A stretch of 64,000 nucleotides of DNA from Dromiciops gliroides (taxonomy: Eukaryota > Chordata > Mammalia > Microbiotheria > Microbiotheriidae): the NCBI RefSeq assembly GCF_019393635.1, contig NC_057861.1:196231026-196295025 (forward strand), written 5' to 3'. The notes below the pieces were generated by a model. The model worked only from the letters and a program-made list of their open reading frames with translations, was not told the origin of the DNA and made no database searches. Of this stretch, positions 1-10,557 are shown piece by piece. The translations under genes and the position numbers were made by a program. How positions within the stretch are numbered: position 1 is the first letter of the stretch; every line of letters starts with the position of its first letter.

Positions 1-344
1 TTATCCAAAATAGTCAATGAACCTTTGTTAAAAAAAAAAAAAGATGAATTCTGTTTCTAAGAGAAGACCAAGGGGAAAGAAGAGGAAATCTAGCTGTTCT
101 GTTCATATTTATCCCATCTGAACTAACTTGAAGAATATTTGAGAATTAGAAAAAGTAAGAAAGGAATGACTTTATAAAAATGATTATTGCTACTCATGTG
201 GCGCAGAGCAATTTAAGGAGAAAACCACTAGAGGGAACTCTACCCTCAATACACCATATTGAGAAGTGACCACTTGGGTCAAGCCTATATCTGGGAATCC
301 TTTTAAATGGCATTTTGAAATCATATAATCACGGGATGGGTAGG

Positions 345-505
345 TGGGGGTATAACCGGAAGGAACCTTAGAAGGAATCTAGTCAAACCTCATTCTGCAG
401 ATGAGAAAACTGAGGGAACCAGGGCCCAGAGAGGTTAGATAACCTGCCTAAAGCCATGCAGCAAGGGGGAAAAAAGACTGGAACTTAGATCCAAATCTAG
501 AGCTT
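345..505 (-). repeat. MIR-type CORE-SINE fragment
   Basis: The segment carries the reverse complement of the MIR core: cattctgcagatgagaaaac, then ctgagg and an agaggttaga-like stretch. This is the usual 'tcctcatctgtaaaatg' motif read backwards. It is an old, diverged copy with no clear ends. Confidence 0.5.
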
Positions 506-529
506 TTTATGGTAAATTTTCATAGTTTC

Positions 530-1890
530 ATAACCAAACACCAAGAAAAAGAACATATTCAAAGACTGGACCAAAATGGAGAAATCCATTTATTATGCTA
601 ATTCATACCTAAGAGGAAATCTCCTGCCACTATACATATTATTAGGACAGGGTAGAGTTCATTCTGGTACAAATGTATGGGAAGGAAATCTTGAGCTAGT
701 GCTTGTTCAATGAGAAAGTACAATATGAAGGTAAAGTTGACTTATCCTAAAATCTGTGCTAACTTTGGCATTAGTTCTTATTTAATATGTTAATGTTTAA
801 TAACTTAATAATATGTATTATATTTAATGTGTAATATGTTAATATGGTTTATGAGGACTGTGCTCAAGTTGTTCTCTCCCCGTTTAGTTACATGATAGAC
901 AAAAATCTAGTAATCACAGCAGGGTGTCTTGGTCATATGGAACAAATTTGACAATTCATGTTTTGTTTAAAGTTATGGCAGTGCTACTAAAGTATTCTTT
1001 CAGACATAGAGAGTTGACATTTTCATACCTTTTAAAAATTTAGCTTACTAAAGACAATATGATAAAGATGAGTCATTTCTTTGAGATGGGAACTCATTTT
1101 TACTAATGCAGATCATAGATGTATCTTTGTAGATAAATCTTAGGGAGCCTCCGATAGGGCAAGTTCCATACCCAAAGACATCTATTAAAGGCCAGTTTTG
1201 GACTGAGATGTTTTTCCCTCTAGGTCTGGAACTCTATCCACTATACCAGCTGTTTCTCCTTTAAAAGTGCCAGATTGAAATACTTGCAAACATTTCAAAA
1301 TCCTCCCTATAAAGCAAGTTTTAAAATAAATGCCATATGATGTCTTTGTTGTTATTACCTATAGTATAATCTGACTCATGATCAGGGTTACATATGAGCA
1401 CACTTCAAGAAATTTTTCTAAATAAATGAAGAAGTGGGCAGGGCAGAAAAAATCCTTGTAACTTTTCATAGTTATTTGTTGAGTGTTCCCTTCCTCAAGA
1501 ACAATATGTTCTCTTCCATTTAGGAGACTAAATTATTGTTCAGAAAATCTACAAGAGCAAATCAAGTTAGTGGGGTGTACTTAAAGGGTATTGTGCAAAA
1601 TAATAGAATTTTAGATCTGGGAAGGACTTTATAGTCTTCTGACTGCCAAGAGATTTCTTGTTCAGTTAGCCACTGGTTTCTCAGAATCCTCGCTATTCAC
1701 CTCAGCAATCTATCTGGCTCTCACCTAATCACAAGCAAGAAACTGACAAACAGAAGATAAAAGTGCAATCTATCACTTTTCCTTTTTTCTTCTTTGTTTT
1801 ACTCCTCTTTTATATTAGGGAAGCCAGCCAAATATCACTATGTCTTAAAATAATTTATTATCACTTTTTTTCTAATTAGAAGATAATTTG
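530..1890. other. No gene recognised; mostly unique AT-rich DNA
   Basis: I see no long open frame or RNA gene here. Around 1225-1260 the words 'ggtctggaactctatccact' and 'ccagctg' look like the head of a minus-strand tRNA-type SINE, too short and diverged to call. The rest appears unique. Confidence 0.55.
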
Positions 1891-1892
1891 CA

Positions 1893-2110
1893 GATAGAGA
1901 CAGAGACAGAGAAAAAGACAGAAACAGTAGAAAGGAAAGGAGAAAGGAGAGGGAAGGGGAATGGAAGGAGATAGAGAAAGAGAAGAGGACAGGAGAAAGA
2001 CAGACAAACAGAAAGATTCAAAGAGAGAGACAAAGACAGAGAGAGACAGAGACTCAGAGAAAGACAAAGAAGGGGAGGAGCAGGGGGTGTTCAAGAGAGA
2101 GAAAGAGAGT
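1893..2110 (+). repeat. Polypurine (GA-rich) low-complexity tract
   Basis: Roughly 220 bases are almost all A and G on the plus strand, as irregular gagaca, gaaag and ggaga units with few pyrimidines. Both strands give open frames because stops are rare in such composition (Lys/Arg/Glu-rich on plus, Ser/Leu-rich on minus), so these frames are not evidence of genes. The tract could form triplex DNA, but that is inference. Confidence 0.85.
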
Positions 2111-2674
2111 TTTCTTTCCAAACACCTTTCCAGCTATGTTATGCCTCTCCCCATCAAAAAAAAAAAAAGAAAAATCATTGCAGCTCAAACTTCTTAACAA
2201 GAGAGTTAATAAGAACTTATTTTATAACATATTTTGGATCTCTACAAGGACAAAATACTTAAACCAATTTCTTAGTAAGATACATAAACAGAAACTTAAA
2301 ATAGTTTCACACCACTGTCCACAAAGGGGCATGGATTTCAGGTCAAGGGTTGAACATAATAAAGATTCTTTCCACCACTAGTTCCTTCATCTGTGTACTT
2401 AGCAGAGAGTTTCACAGTTCAAACTGTGAAGAGTTTGATAGATAACCCCTTCCCCAACTATATGTATAGTAACTGTCCTATTTTTCCATCATAGAGCCAG
2501 TTATTTCAAGAATGTTGACAGAAATGTGGGGAAAGAATGAAAATGGCTGGTAGTTTATATCTCATAAAGTGACCGAGAGTAGATTAAGATTGTTTTTTTT
2601 GCTAAAGCCTGGTCCTGAACCTTTGATGTAGTAGAAAAGGCTGTGGATTTCAAAGCTGAGGATCTAGCTTTGAA

Positions 2675-2748
2675 ACCTAGGGTGAAAACTATCTCTACAT
2701 GTAACTAGAAAATAATAAAATACTTTTATGATTTAAAAAAAAAGAAAG
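2675..2748 (+). mobile_element. L1 3'-terminal tail fragment
   Basis: The motif aactatctctacatgtaac followed by ataaaatacttttatg and an A-run matches the 3' ends of the L1 copies at 39.3 kb and 43.5 kb. Only the last 70 or so bases are present, so it is a very short 5'-truncated insertion. Confidence 0.7.
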
Positions 2749-2773
2749 TATGAACTAGATCAGGACTTCTTTT

Positions 2774-3440
2774 GTTGTCATTTTGTTGTTTGTTTTGTTT
2801 TGTTTTTTCAATTGATAGTATTTTTTTCTATTTACATTTAAAGATAGTTTTCAACATTTGTTTTTATAACATTTTGAATTCCAAATTTTTCTCCCTCCCT
2901 TCCTTCCTTCCCCCTCCAGAAAACAGAAAGAAATCCTAAATAAGTTATATATGTACAATCACATTAACATATTTCCACATTATTCATGTTGTGAAAGAAG
3001 AATCAGAACAAAAGGGAAAAACCTCAAAAAAGAAATAAAGTAGAAACAGTATGGTTCAATCTGCATTCAGATTTCACAGTTATTTTTTTCTGGATGAGGA
3101 GAGCATTTTCCATCATCAGTCCTTTGGAATTGTCAGATCATTCTATTGCTGAAAAGAACTAAGTCTATCACAGTTGATCATCATACAATGTTGCTGTTAC
3201 TGTGTACAATGTTCTACTGGTGATGCTCACTTCACTCAGCAACAGTCTACTAAGTTTTTCCAGGTTTTTCTAAAATCTGCTTGCTCATCATTTCTTATAG
3301 CACACTAGTGTTCCATTACATTGACATACCACAACTTGTTCAGCCATTCCCCAACTGATGAGCATTCCCTCAATTTCCAATTCTTTGACACCACAAAGAG
3401 AGCTGCTATAAATATTTTTGTACATGTGGGTCCTTTTCTC
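2774..3440 (-). mobile_element. 5'-truncated L1 insertion, 3' end of ORF2 and 3'UTR
   Basis: Read on the minus strand this is the L1 3' region: words for 'gctgaacaagttgtggtatg', the run up to the 3'UTR pyrimidine/purine tract (ctccctcccttccttcc on plus), and a poly-T at the plus-strand left end. The flanks agatcaggacttctttt (2757-2773) and agatcaggacctctttt (3441-3457) form a near-perfect target-site duplication. The boundaries are therefore firm and L1 machinery is implied. Confidence 0.9.
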
Positions 3441-4029
3441 AGATCAGGACCTCTTTTTCCACTTTTCTCCTGAGAAATTTTTATGTGACCTTGGGTTTAC
3501 AGGTATATAAAATAGGTATACATAACCTTTTACTGTTGCCAAATTTTTAACCACTACATTTAATTTTGCAACCTCAAATGAGGTCACAACCCACAGTTTA
3601 AGAAGCTAGGGATTAGTTTAGTGATCCTAAAAGTATAGTGTGCCAATACACTTTCAGGGAGACTGCCAGCCAAAACTATTTTCATAATAATACTATGACA
3701 TTATTTGTCTATTAAAACACTCCTCCCTTTTCCAACTACATATCTGTTTAAGGCTGAATTTTCTTCATACACTTCAACCAAAACAACATCACAATGCATT
3801 GAATGCAGAAGCAGATATAAGAATCTGTTTGGCTTCTGTTAAAGCATACGTTACAAAGATTTGCAAAAAACATATAAAACAATGCTACTTTTCTAACTAA
3901 TTTTCTTGGTTTCAGAAAATATAGTTATTTTTTATTATAAAAATGTCATCATATAATGGATATATTATTGTTATTTTTAATTAATTGGTAAATATTTTTA
4001 AATTTTAATTTCCAGTACAGTAAATATTG

Positions 4030-4262
4030 ATGGGTGTACCATGGATATAGTACAGGCTTGAATTCAGGAAGACCTGAGTTCAAACCTTGCCTCAGACACT
4101 TATTGTGTGTCCCTGCGCAAGTCACTTAACCCTGCTTGCCTCAGTTTCCTCACCTGTAAAATGAGCTGGAGAAGGAAAGGGCAAACCACTCCTGTACTTT
4201 TGCTAAGAATTTGACAAATGAAGTCACAAATTGTTGGACGTGACTGAACTGCCCAAACAGCA
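4030..4262 (+). mobile_element. RTE-tailed SINE (MAR1-like)
   Basis: A tRNA-like head (attcaggaagacctgagttc, cgcaagtcacttaaccctg) continues into a MIR-like middle (cctcacctgtaaaatgagct). The tail is caaaccactcc ... ggacgtgactgaactgccca. That tail resembles the BovB/RTE 3' end (gtcggacacgactga), so RTE enzymes probably mobilised it. The family name is from memory. Related copies lie at 15.6 kb (plus) and 59.8 kb (minus). Confidence 0.8.
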
Positions 4263-4364
4263 ACAAAAATACTGGTTGACATAACTGACATAAATAAATG
4301 CTCTTTGGGATCCTCAATAATTTTTAAGAATTTAAAGGGATCCTGAAATCAAAAAGCTTGAGAA

Positions 4365-4425
4365 CGCCTAGATGAGATGATCTCTCTATAGTCCTTTCCA
4401 ACCCTAAGTCGCAGAACCTTGAAAA
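4365..4425 (+). repeat. CR1/L3-type LINE tail
   Basis: The words 'agatgagatgatctctctat' and 'agtcctttccaaccctaagt' match the CR1/L3 3' end (gactagatgacctctgaggtcccttccaactct). Only the terminus is recognisable. Confidence 0.5.
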
Positions 4426-4639
4426 ATTGATTCACTGACCAAAGTCACTAAAAAAAGACTAAAATACTAATTTATTCATTTATGATGGAAGATAAACGTG
4501 CTCTAAAAACCAAAACTGGCCATCTGAATAGAGTAGCCCTTTTACTCAAGAGACCAAATTATGTATCATAAGACTTCTTTGTGAGCACAGTCTTAGAGCA
4601 AAATGAATTAGGTAAATGTTCTTAAAAGAGGTGTCATAT

Positions 4640-4925
4640 TATTAAAATTTTATAGTTCATCTACTATAATACTTTCATTTTCTCTATGAGAAAACTAGTG
4701 CTCAAAGAGGTAATTAATGATAATTTGTATATTTACAGAGCATAGTTTAGCTCAAAGATTTTCAAAGCATTTTACTAGCATTATCTCATTTGATTCATCC
4801 AATAATTCTGTGAAATAGGCATTATAGATATTATTATCCCTATTTTGCAAATGAGAAGACAGTCTTACAGAGGTAAAGTAATTTTCTCAAGATCTCCCAG
4901 TTAGTTAATAGTAAATCTCCTCCTA
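4640..4925 (-). repeat. MIR/THER-type CORE-SINE
   Basis: On the plus strand the order is caaagcattttactagcatt, atctcatttgattcatccaa, ttattatccctattttgcaa and gagaagacagtcttacagag. This is the mirror image of a MIR core plus its L2-type tail. It is diverged and therefore old. Confidence 0.7.
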
Positions 4926-5104
4926 ACAAGCTATGGTAGCCTGACAAATCATCTCCTTTATTTTAGGAATATTTCTATCAGACCTGGACCTATCACTTAG
5001 AATCAGGAAACTTTACATGATAGTACTGGAAACATGTAAACGAATTCTTATTCACCAACACTTCTTTTTCCAGATCCCAGGCTGACAATCATCATTATGT
5101 TTTC

Positions 5105-5200
5105 ATTCAATTAAATTTCAAACATTTATTAAGTACATACATTGTGTGAGGCACACGATAAAATAAATAAATAAATAAATAAATAAAATTAAAGTCTCTA
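5105..5200 (+). repeat. Old LINE tail with an (AAAT)n run
   Basis: The start 'aaacatttattaagtacata' is followed by a diverged 'gtgtgaggcac'. This matches the recurrent marsupial motif cattaagcacctactatgtgccaggcac. It is followed by an (AAAT) microsatellite at about 5158-5187 that sits where the copy would normally read 'gatacaaaga'. Confidence 0.55.
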
Positions 5201-6713
5201 CCGTCGTGAATTTTAGCATCCACTCCCCTGGGGAAAACAATAACCAAACTAAACTCAGTCCTTTCTATCTCTGTCATACCATCTCCATCCCAAACCCTCC
5301 CCTGCCATTCCTCAAATCCTGTTCACCATCCCCAGTGACTGCTCCCTTATTCCTATTCTCCTCCACTCAATGTCCCTTCTACTTTAGAGCAGTGCTCAAG
5401 TTACTCATATATTCCACTGTACTCTCTTCAATGGCAGTTCCATAGGTAACAGACATGACTGCATATCAAAACTTCTCCTTTCTCATTCCTTCTATCTTCT
5501 TGCATTTACTGAGACCTGGCTCCCCACTGATGACACGGCTTCTCTGGCTACCTTGTCTCTCCTCTACCACTATCACTTAATAACCTCTTCTCCTTTGAGG
5601 GTCACTCAATCAATATTTACCACTCAATCAAGATCCTAGTAACTGGGGCAGCTAGACAGTGGATAGAGCACCGGCCCTGGAGTCAGGAGGACCTGAGTTC
5701 AAATCCAGCCTCAGACACTTAACACTTACTAGCTGTGTGACCCTGGGTAAGTCACGTAAGCCCAATTGCCTCACTAAAAAAAAATATCCTAGTAACTGCT
5801 GTCTATGGACCTACAGCATCCACTCCTCCCTTCTTCAAGAGTGTCAGTGTCTGGTTCACAATCTATCTCTACTCACCAATTCTTGTTCTCATTGCAAAGG
5901 AGATACAGACACATAGACATAGATACACACATACATATACATATATAACATATATTTTAAAAGATATATATGCTTTTCCAATACCCCAACCTCCTAATTC
6001 CTCAACTTACTCGTTTTCCAAGATCTACTCCTCTACTCTCCTCAGCTACACACAGAGATGGTATAGATCAATACTCTTGATTTTGCCATCACTCACAACA
6101 GGCTACTTTTATGTTCATGAATTCTGAAATTCCTTTAACTGGTCATAATTTCTTGTCATTCTACCTCTCCCTCTTTATTACAATCCCCTAATGTTTTTAT
6201 TATTCTTACCTTTGCCTCCAATCTTTCCTATCCTTATGTCATTCTCAGGCCATCACATCTGTACTGGCTATAGTATCCTATTTGACCACTTGGTAAACCA
6301 GTTTATCTCCCTCTGATCAATACACCAATCTTTCCCTGTCAAGCCTTAGTCATGGATTACTCGCACCATCCACTGCCAAGTGATACACACATGCTGCAAA
6401 ATGTAGCAGCAGAAAATGAGAAAAGCATACAAAACTAAACAGATTGGGACCATTACAAATTTATTACATATTCTCAACTTCACTGCACTGCATTATCCCA
6501 TTCACTCACTAGAAAGACTTTCCCAAAACTTTTCATTCCTCCTGAAACCTCTCATGACTCCCCTCCCTGATCCTTTAAGCTGAGAACCTTGCCTCATATT
6601 TCAATGAAAAAATGAAACCATTTGCCAAGAGCTCCCTCTTCTCTCCTCTTTATCTCATGTCACTGATATATTTTCCATCACTATCTTCTTCTTCATCCTC
6701 ATCTCACATGAAG
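5200..6713. other. Old pyrimidine-rich non-coding DNA, no gene
   Basis: Apart from the SINE at 5645 and a TA/CA patch near 5920-5960, the sequence is C/T-rich with words such as 'cattcctcctgaaacctctc' that recall the L2-type DNA continuing at 11.7-12.2 kb. The L1 at 6735-11661 appears to have landed inside this older stretch. Assignment to L2 is tentative. Confidence 0.4.
5645..5785 (+). mobile_element. WSINE1-like SINE, subfamily B
   Basis: This full-length copy shows the subfamily B marks: gatagagcaccggccctgg, gagtcagg, cttaacactt and cccaattgcctcact before the A-run. The perfect 12-base duplication atcctagtaact flanks it (5633-5644 and 5786-5797). A small gap in the head joins 'gctaga' to 'cagtgg'. 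Confidence 0.95.
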
Positions 6714-6832
6714 AAATGGCCCTCTTTTTCTTGATGTTTTTATTTGTTTTTAATATTCTTTTCTTTTTAGACTTTGACTTTAAGATTCTCTCCCTCCCTC
6801 CCACCCTTCCCCATCCATTAATAAGGCAAACA

Positions 6833-6977
6833 GGGGCAGCTAGGTGGTGCAGTGGATAAAGCACCAGCCCTGGATTCAGGAGGACCTGAGTTCAAATCTG
6901 ATCTCAGACACTTGACACTTATTAGCTGTGAGACCCTGGGCAAGTCACTTAACCCTCATTGCCCCACAAAAAAAAAG
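6833..6977 (+). mobile_element. WSINE1-like SINE, subfamily A, inside the L1 3'UTR
   Basis: The subfamily A marks are present: gataaagcaccagccctgg, gattcagg, cttgacactt and ccctcattgccccac. It interrupts the minus-strand L1 3'UTR just after its pyrimidine tract. The flanks aaggcaaaca (6823-6832) and aaggcagaca (6978-6987) differ at one base. Confidence 0.9.
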
Positions 6978-8122
6978 AAGGCAGACAACATATCAATTAT
7001 ATACATGAAATCATGCAAAACATATTTCCAGATTAGCCATATCACAAAAAGTGAGAAAAATTATAATTGAATTTGCATTCAGAGTTCATAAATTTTCTCT
7101 CTAGAGGGGAATAGTATTTTTTCATCATGAGTCTTTTAGAATTATCTTGGATCATTTTATTGATCAGCATAGCTGTCTTTCACCATTGATCATCGTTACA
7201 ACATTCCTGTAAATATGCCCAATGATCTCCAAGTTTTTCTCACTTCATTTTGTATCAGTTCATGAAAGTCTTGCCATGTTTTTTTATGAAACCACTTCCT
7301 CATCATTTCCAACAGCACAATAATACTCCATCACAATCATATGCCACAACTTGTGCAGCCATTTTCCAATTGATAAGTATACCCTCAATTTCCAGTTCTT
7401 TGCTACTACAAAAAGCTCTGCTATAAATATTTTTTGTGCATACAGATCTTTTTCCTTTTTCTTTGATCTCTTTAGAGTACAGACCTAGCAGAGATATTAT
7501 TGTACCAAAGGGTATACACAGTTTTATATTCCTTTGGGTATTGTTACAAATTGTACTCCAGAATGGCTGAACAGGTTCCACCAACAGTTAATTAATGTAC
7601 CTATTTTCCCTCATCTCCTCCAACATTTGTCATTTCTTATAGGTGTGAGATGGTACCTCAGAGTTGTTGTAGTTTGCATTTATCTAATCAATAGTGATTT
7701 CAAGCATTTTTCATATCACTATAGATAGCTTTGATTTCTTCCTCTCAGAACTGCCTGTTCATATCCTTTGACCATTTATCATTTGGGGAATGGTTATTAT
7801 TTTGATAAATTTGACTCTACTGCCTACCTATTTGAGAAATGAGGCTTTTATCAGAGAAAATTGATGTTTTGGGAGGGTTTTTTTTGCTATTATTTTATTT
7901 TCTATGGTACCTTTTAGCAAAATGTAGTTTTCCTGATTATCATTTTTAAATAGCTGCAGTTTTGCTTTTGCTTTGTCTGAGATCATGATCTACCCCTGCC
8001 TTTTCTTCTTCAGCTGAAGTATAAGAAATTCTGCTCCAGCCCTTTAACTCTACGTCTTTCTGTTTCAAGTGTGTCTCTAATACACAACATATTGTTGGAT
8101 TCTGGTTTCTAATCCATTCTAT

Positions 8123-8569
8123 TGTAAGGGGCTAAAATCCTACCTAGTCTGTCTAAAATATCTAATGAGTGGGCACCAATAAATTATAAGCTTTAGCAAG
8201 AGTTAGACTTTCAAGCATTTATTAAGGAGAATAAGAATTTGGTGAAGAGAGAGAGAAAGAGGCCTAGATTCAGCTGTCTATCTCAGGGAGCTGATGTCTC
8301 CTGCTCCACTCTCCATGAAAGTCCTGATGAAAAAGAGAGAACCACCCCTTCTTCATCCCATAAGCCTATTGTGAAACTGGAAACATCCTGTCCACACACA
8401 CACAGTTCCAAGCTAATTGGCTAGTAGCTTTGATAGACAGGACCCACAAGCAAACGTCACTTCCTGACACCAAAGAAAAGCTGCATGGCTTGCCTTCAGT
8501 TGCCTTCTCCTCATGGCAGAGCTTTCTTATAGTAACTCTCCAGCAGGTGGCATCACTTCAATTGTTACA
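8123..8569 (-). mobile_element. Solo LTR of an endogenous retrovirus (fossil)
   Basis: The unit starts tgtaagggg and ends gttaca. A perfect 4-base duplication, ctat, flanks it (8119-8122 and 8570-8573), which suits a gammaretrovirus-like (ERV1-type) integration. Orientation follows the tttattaagg box near the left end (AATAAA on minus) and the CCAAT-like aagctaattggct shared with the LTR at 60967-61640. No internal viral genes adjoin it, so it is a recombined solo LTR. It sits inside the endonuclease part of the older L1. Confidence 0.85.
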
Positions 8570-9825
8570 CTATCTACATCCATTTTGTGGGTAAACTCAT
8601 CCCTTTCACATTCACAGTTATGATTATTAACTGTGTATTTCTCTATGTACTCTTTTCTTCTGTTTATCCATCTCTCTTTTATCCTGTCCCTTCTTAGAAC
8701 TGTTTTGCCTCTGACCACTGCCTCATTTAATTCATCCTCCTTTTTATTATTCCCACACCTACCCATAATGCTTACCCCTTCCCCTCCTATTTTCCTGTTG
8801 GTTTAGCTAGATTTCTATACCCAACTGGGTGTTTTATAAGTTTTTCCTCTTTGAACCAATTCCTTTCAGAGTAAGCTTCAAGTATTACCCACCAACCCCC
8901 CCATTTTCCCCTCCACTATATAAAGCTCTTCTTTGTGTGCCTCTTTTATATGAGAAAATTTTCCCCATTCTACCTCTCCCTTCCCCTTTCTCCTAGTGCA
9001 TCTCACTTTCTCATCCCTATATTTATTTTTTTCAGATAATCCAAACATAAGCAACTCATACCCATGCCCTCTATCTATGTAGACTCTTTCCTTCTAACTA
9101 CACTAATATTGATCGAGTTTTAGGAGTTACATGTATCATTTCCCCATATAGAAATGCAAACAGTTTAACTTTATTGAGTCCTTTATGAATACTCTTTCTT
9201 GTTTGCCTTTTTATGCTTCTCTTGTGTCTTCTTTTTGTATGTCAAATTTTCTATTCAACTCTGGTCTTTTCATTAGGAATGCTTAGAAGTTCTTTATTTC
9301 ATTAAATATCCATTTTATCCCCTGAAGGATACTCAGTTTTTCTGGGTAGGTTATTCTTGGTTGTAATGCTAGCTCCTTTGCCTTCTTGAATATCATACTG
9401 CAAGTCTTTTGATCCTTTAATGTGGAAGATGCTATATCTTATGTGATCCTGAATTTGGATTCATGATATTTGAATTGCTTCTTTTTGATTGCTTGCAGTA
9501 TTTTCTCCTTTGACTGGGAGCTCTAGAATTTGACCATAATATTCCTAGGAAATTTCACTTTGGGATCTCTTTCAAGAGATGATTGGTAGATTCTTTCAAT
9601 TTCCATTTTATTTTCTGGATCTAAGATATTGGGGCAGTTTTCTTTTGTGGTTTCTTGAAATATGATTTCTAGGCTCTTTTTTTTTTAAATCATGGCTTTC
9701 AGGTAGTCTAATAATTCTTAAATTATCTCTTCTCAATCTATTTTCCAGTTCAGTTGTTTTTCCAATGAGGTTATTTAACATTTTCTTCTATTTTTTTCAT
9801 TCTTTTGACTTTGTTTTATTGTTTT

Positions 9826-10557
9826 TCAGCCTCTGACAACCAAAGTCCCACTCCTGGCCTTCTTGTGGTGGAACTGTTTCCACTAACAGAAGAAGGGGCA
9901 AAGGCAACTCACTGGTGCCTTAAAACCAGTCGCTTCAGGCAGGTAGGGCTCATCAGCCTTGGCAGGCAACTCGCCTAAGGGAAGAAACCCTGATTTTAAA
10001 CCTCTTCTGCCTTTCGGCTATACCCATATATGGGAAAGGCTTCGGGAGTTAACCCCGAGGAAAAATCAGGAGTCAGAGTCCCTTAGGCAGTTGGATGTTG
10101 GACATCACATCCCTCTGGCAACTCCTGTGGCAGCACTGGTGCCAAACTGTACTGGCTCTGCCTCTCCTTTGGATCCACCAATGTCGCAGAGAGGGAAAAC
10201 CTGCTGCATGAGCAACAGCTTGTTTTCCGTATTGATCTACCCAGGCCAGTGCCCTGGAGAGGACACTCCAACTACTCCTCATGGTGTAGATACAACACAA
10301 GATGTGGCAGTTACAGGTTCTAAGTCACTTGCTTGACTGATGTAGGGCTTGACACCAGGGGCTGCAATCAATGGTGGGAGGAATGATTGAGTTCCACTGG
10401 ACAGCTACCACCTGCCTTAAGCTGGGCAAACCCCAGCCAGTATGTCCTCATTGTGGCAGGAGCTGTGGCTCCCGTATCAGACTGCACAGCCACACTGTGG
10501 CCTGTGGCTCTTCAAGGTGCTGATCCATGGTCGTCCGCAACTGGCGGAAGCCTACTA
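9826..10557 (+). mobile_element. Unidentified insert with a CPHCGR-type zinc finger
   Basis: About 730 bases of GC-richer DNA interrupt L1 ORF1; the L1 resumes at gtctcatggagtcattag. In one plus frame (10443-10505) the peptide is CPHCGRSCGSRIRLHSHTVA followed by C, preceded by KLGKPQPV. Cys, Cys, His and Cys spacing fits the C-terminal zinc finger found in some non-LTR retrotransposon ORFs. Another frame is open for 125 codons (9959-10336) but looks unlike any family I know. No A-tail or target duplication is evident. I call it a probable LINE-derived or composite element of unknown family, with a stop directly after the finger. Confidence 0.55.

Noticed and set aside
3555-4370. Possible hAT element (cacaacccacagtttaagaa; aagcttgagaacgcc)
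   Set aside because: Both ends are vague and the middle is broken by a SINE; termini and target duplication could not be established.
5645-5785. tRNA genes suggested by gtggatagagcac and gagttcaaatcc boxes
   Set aside because: These are the A- and B-box remnants of tRNA-derived SINEs with A-tails and target duplications, here and at the other SINE copies.
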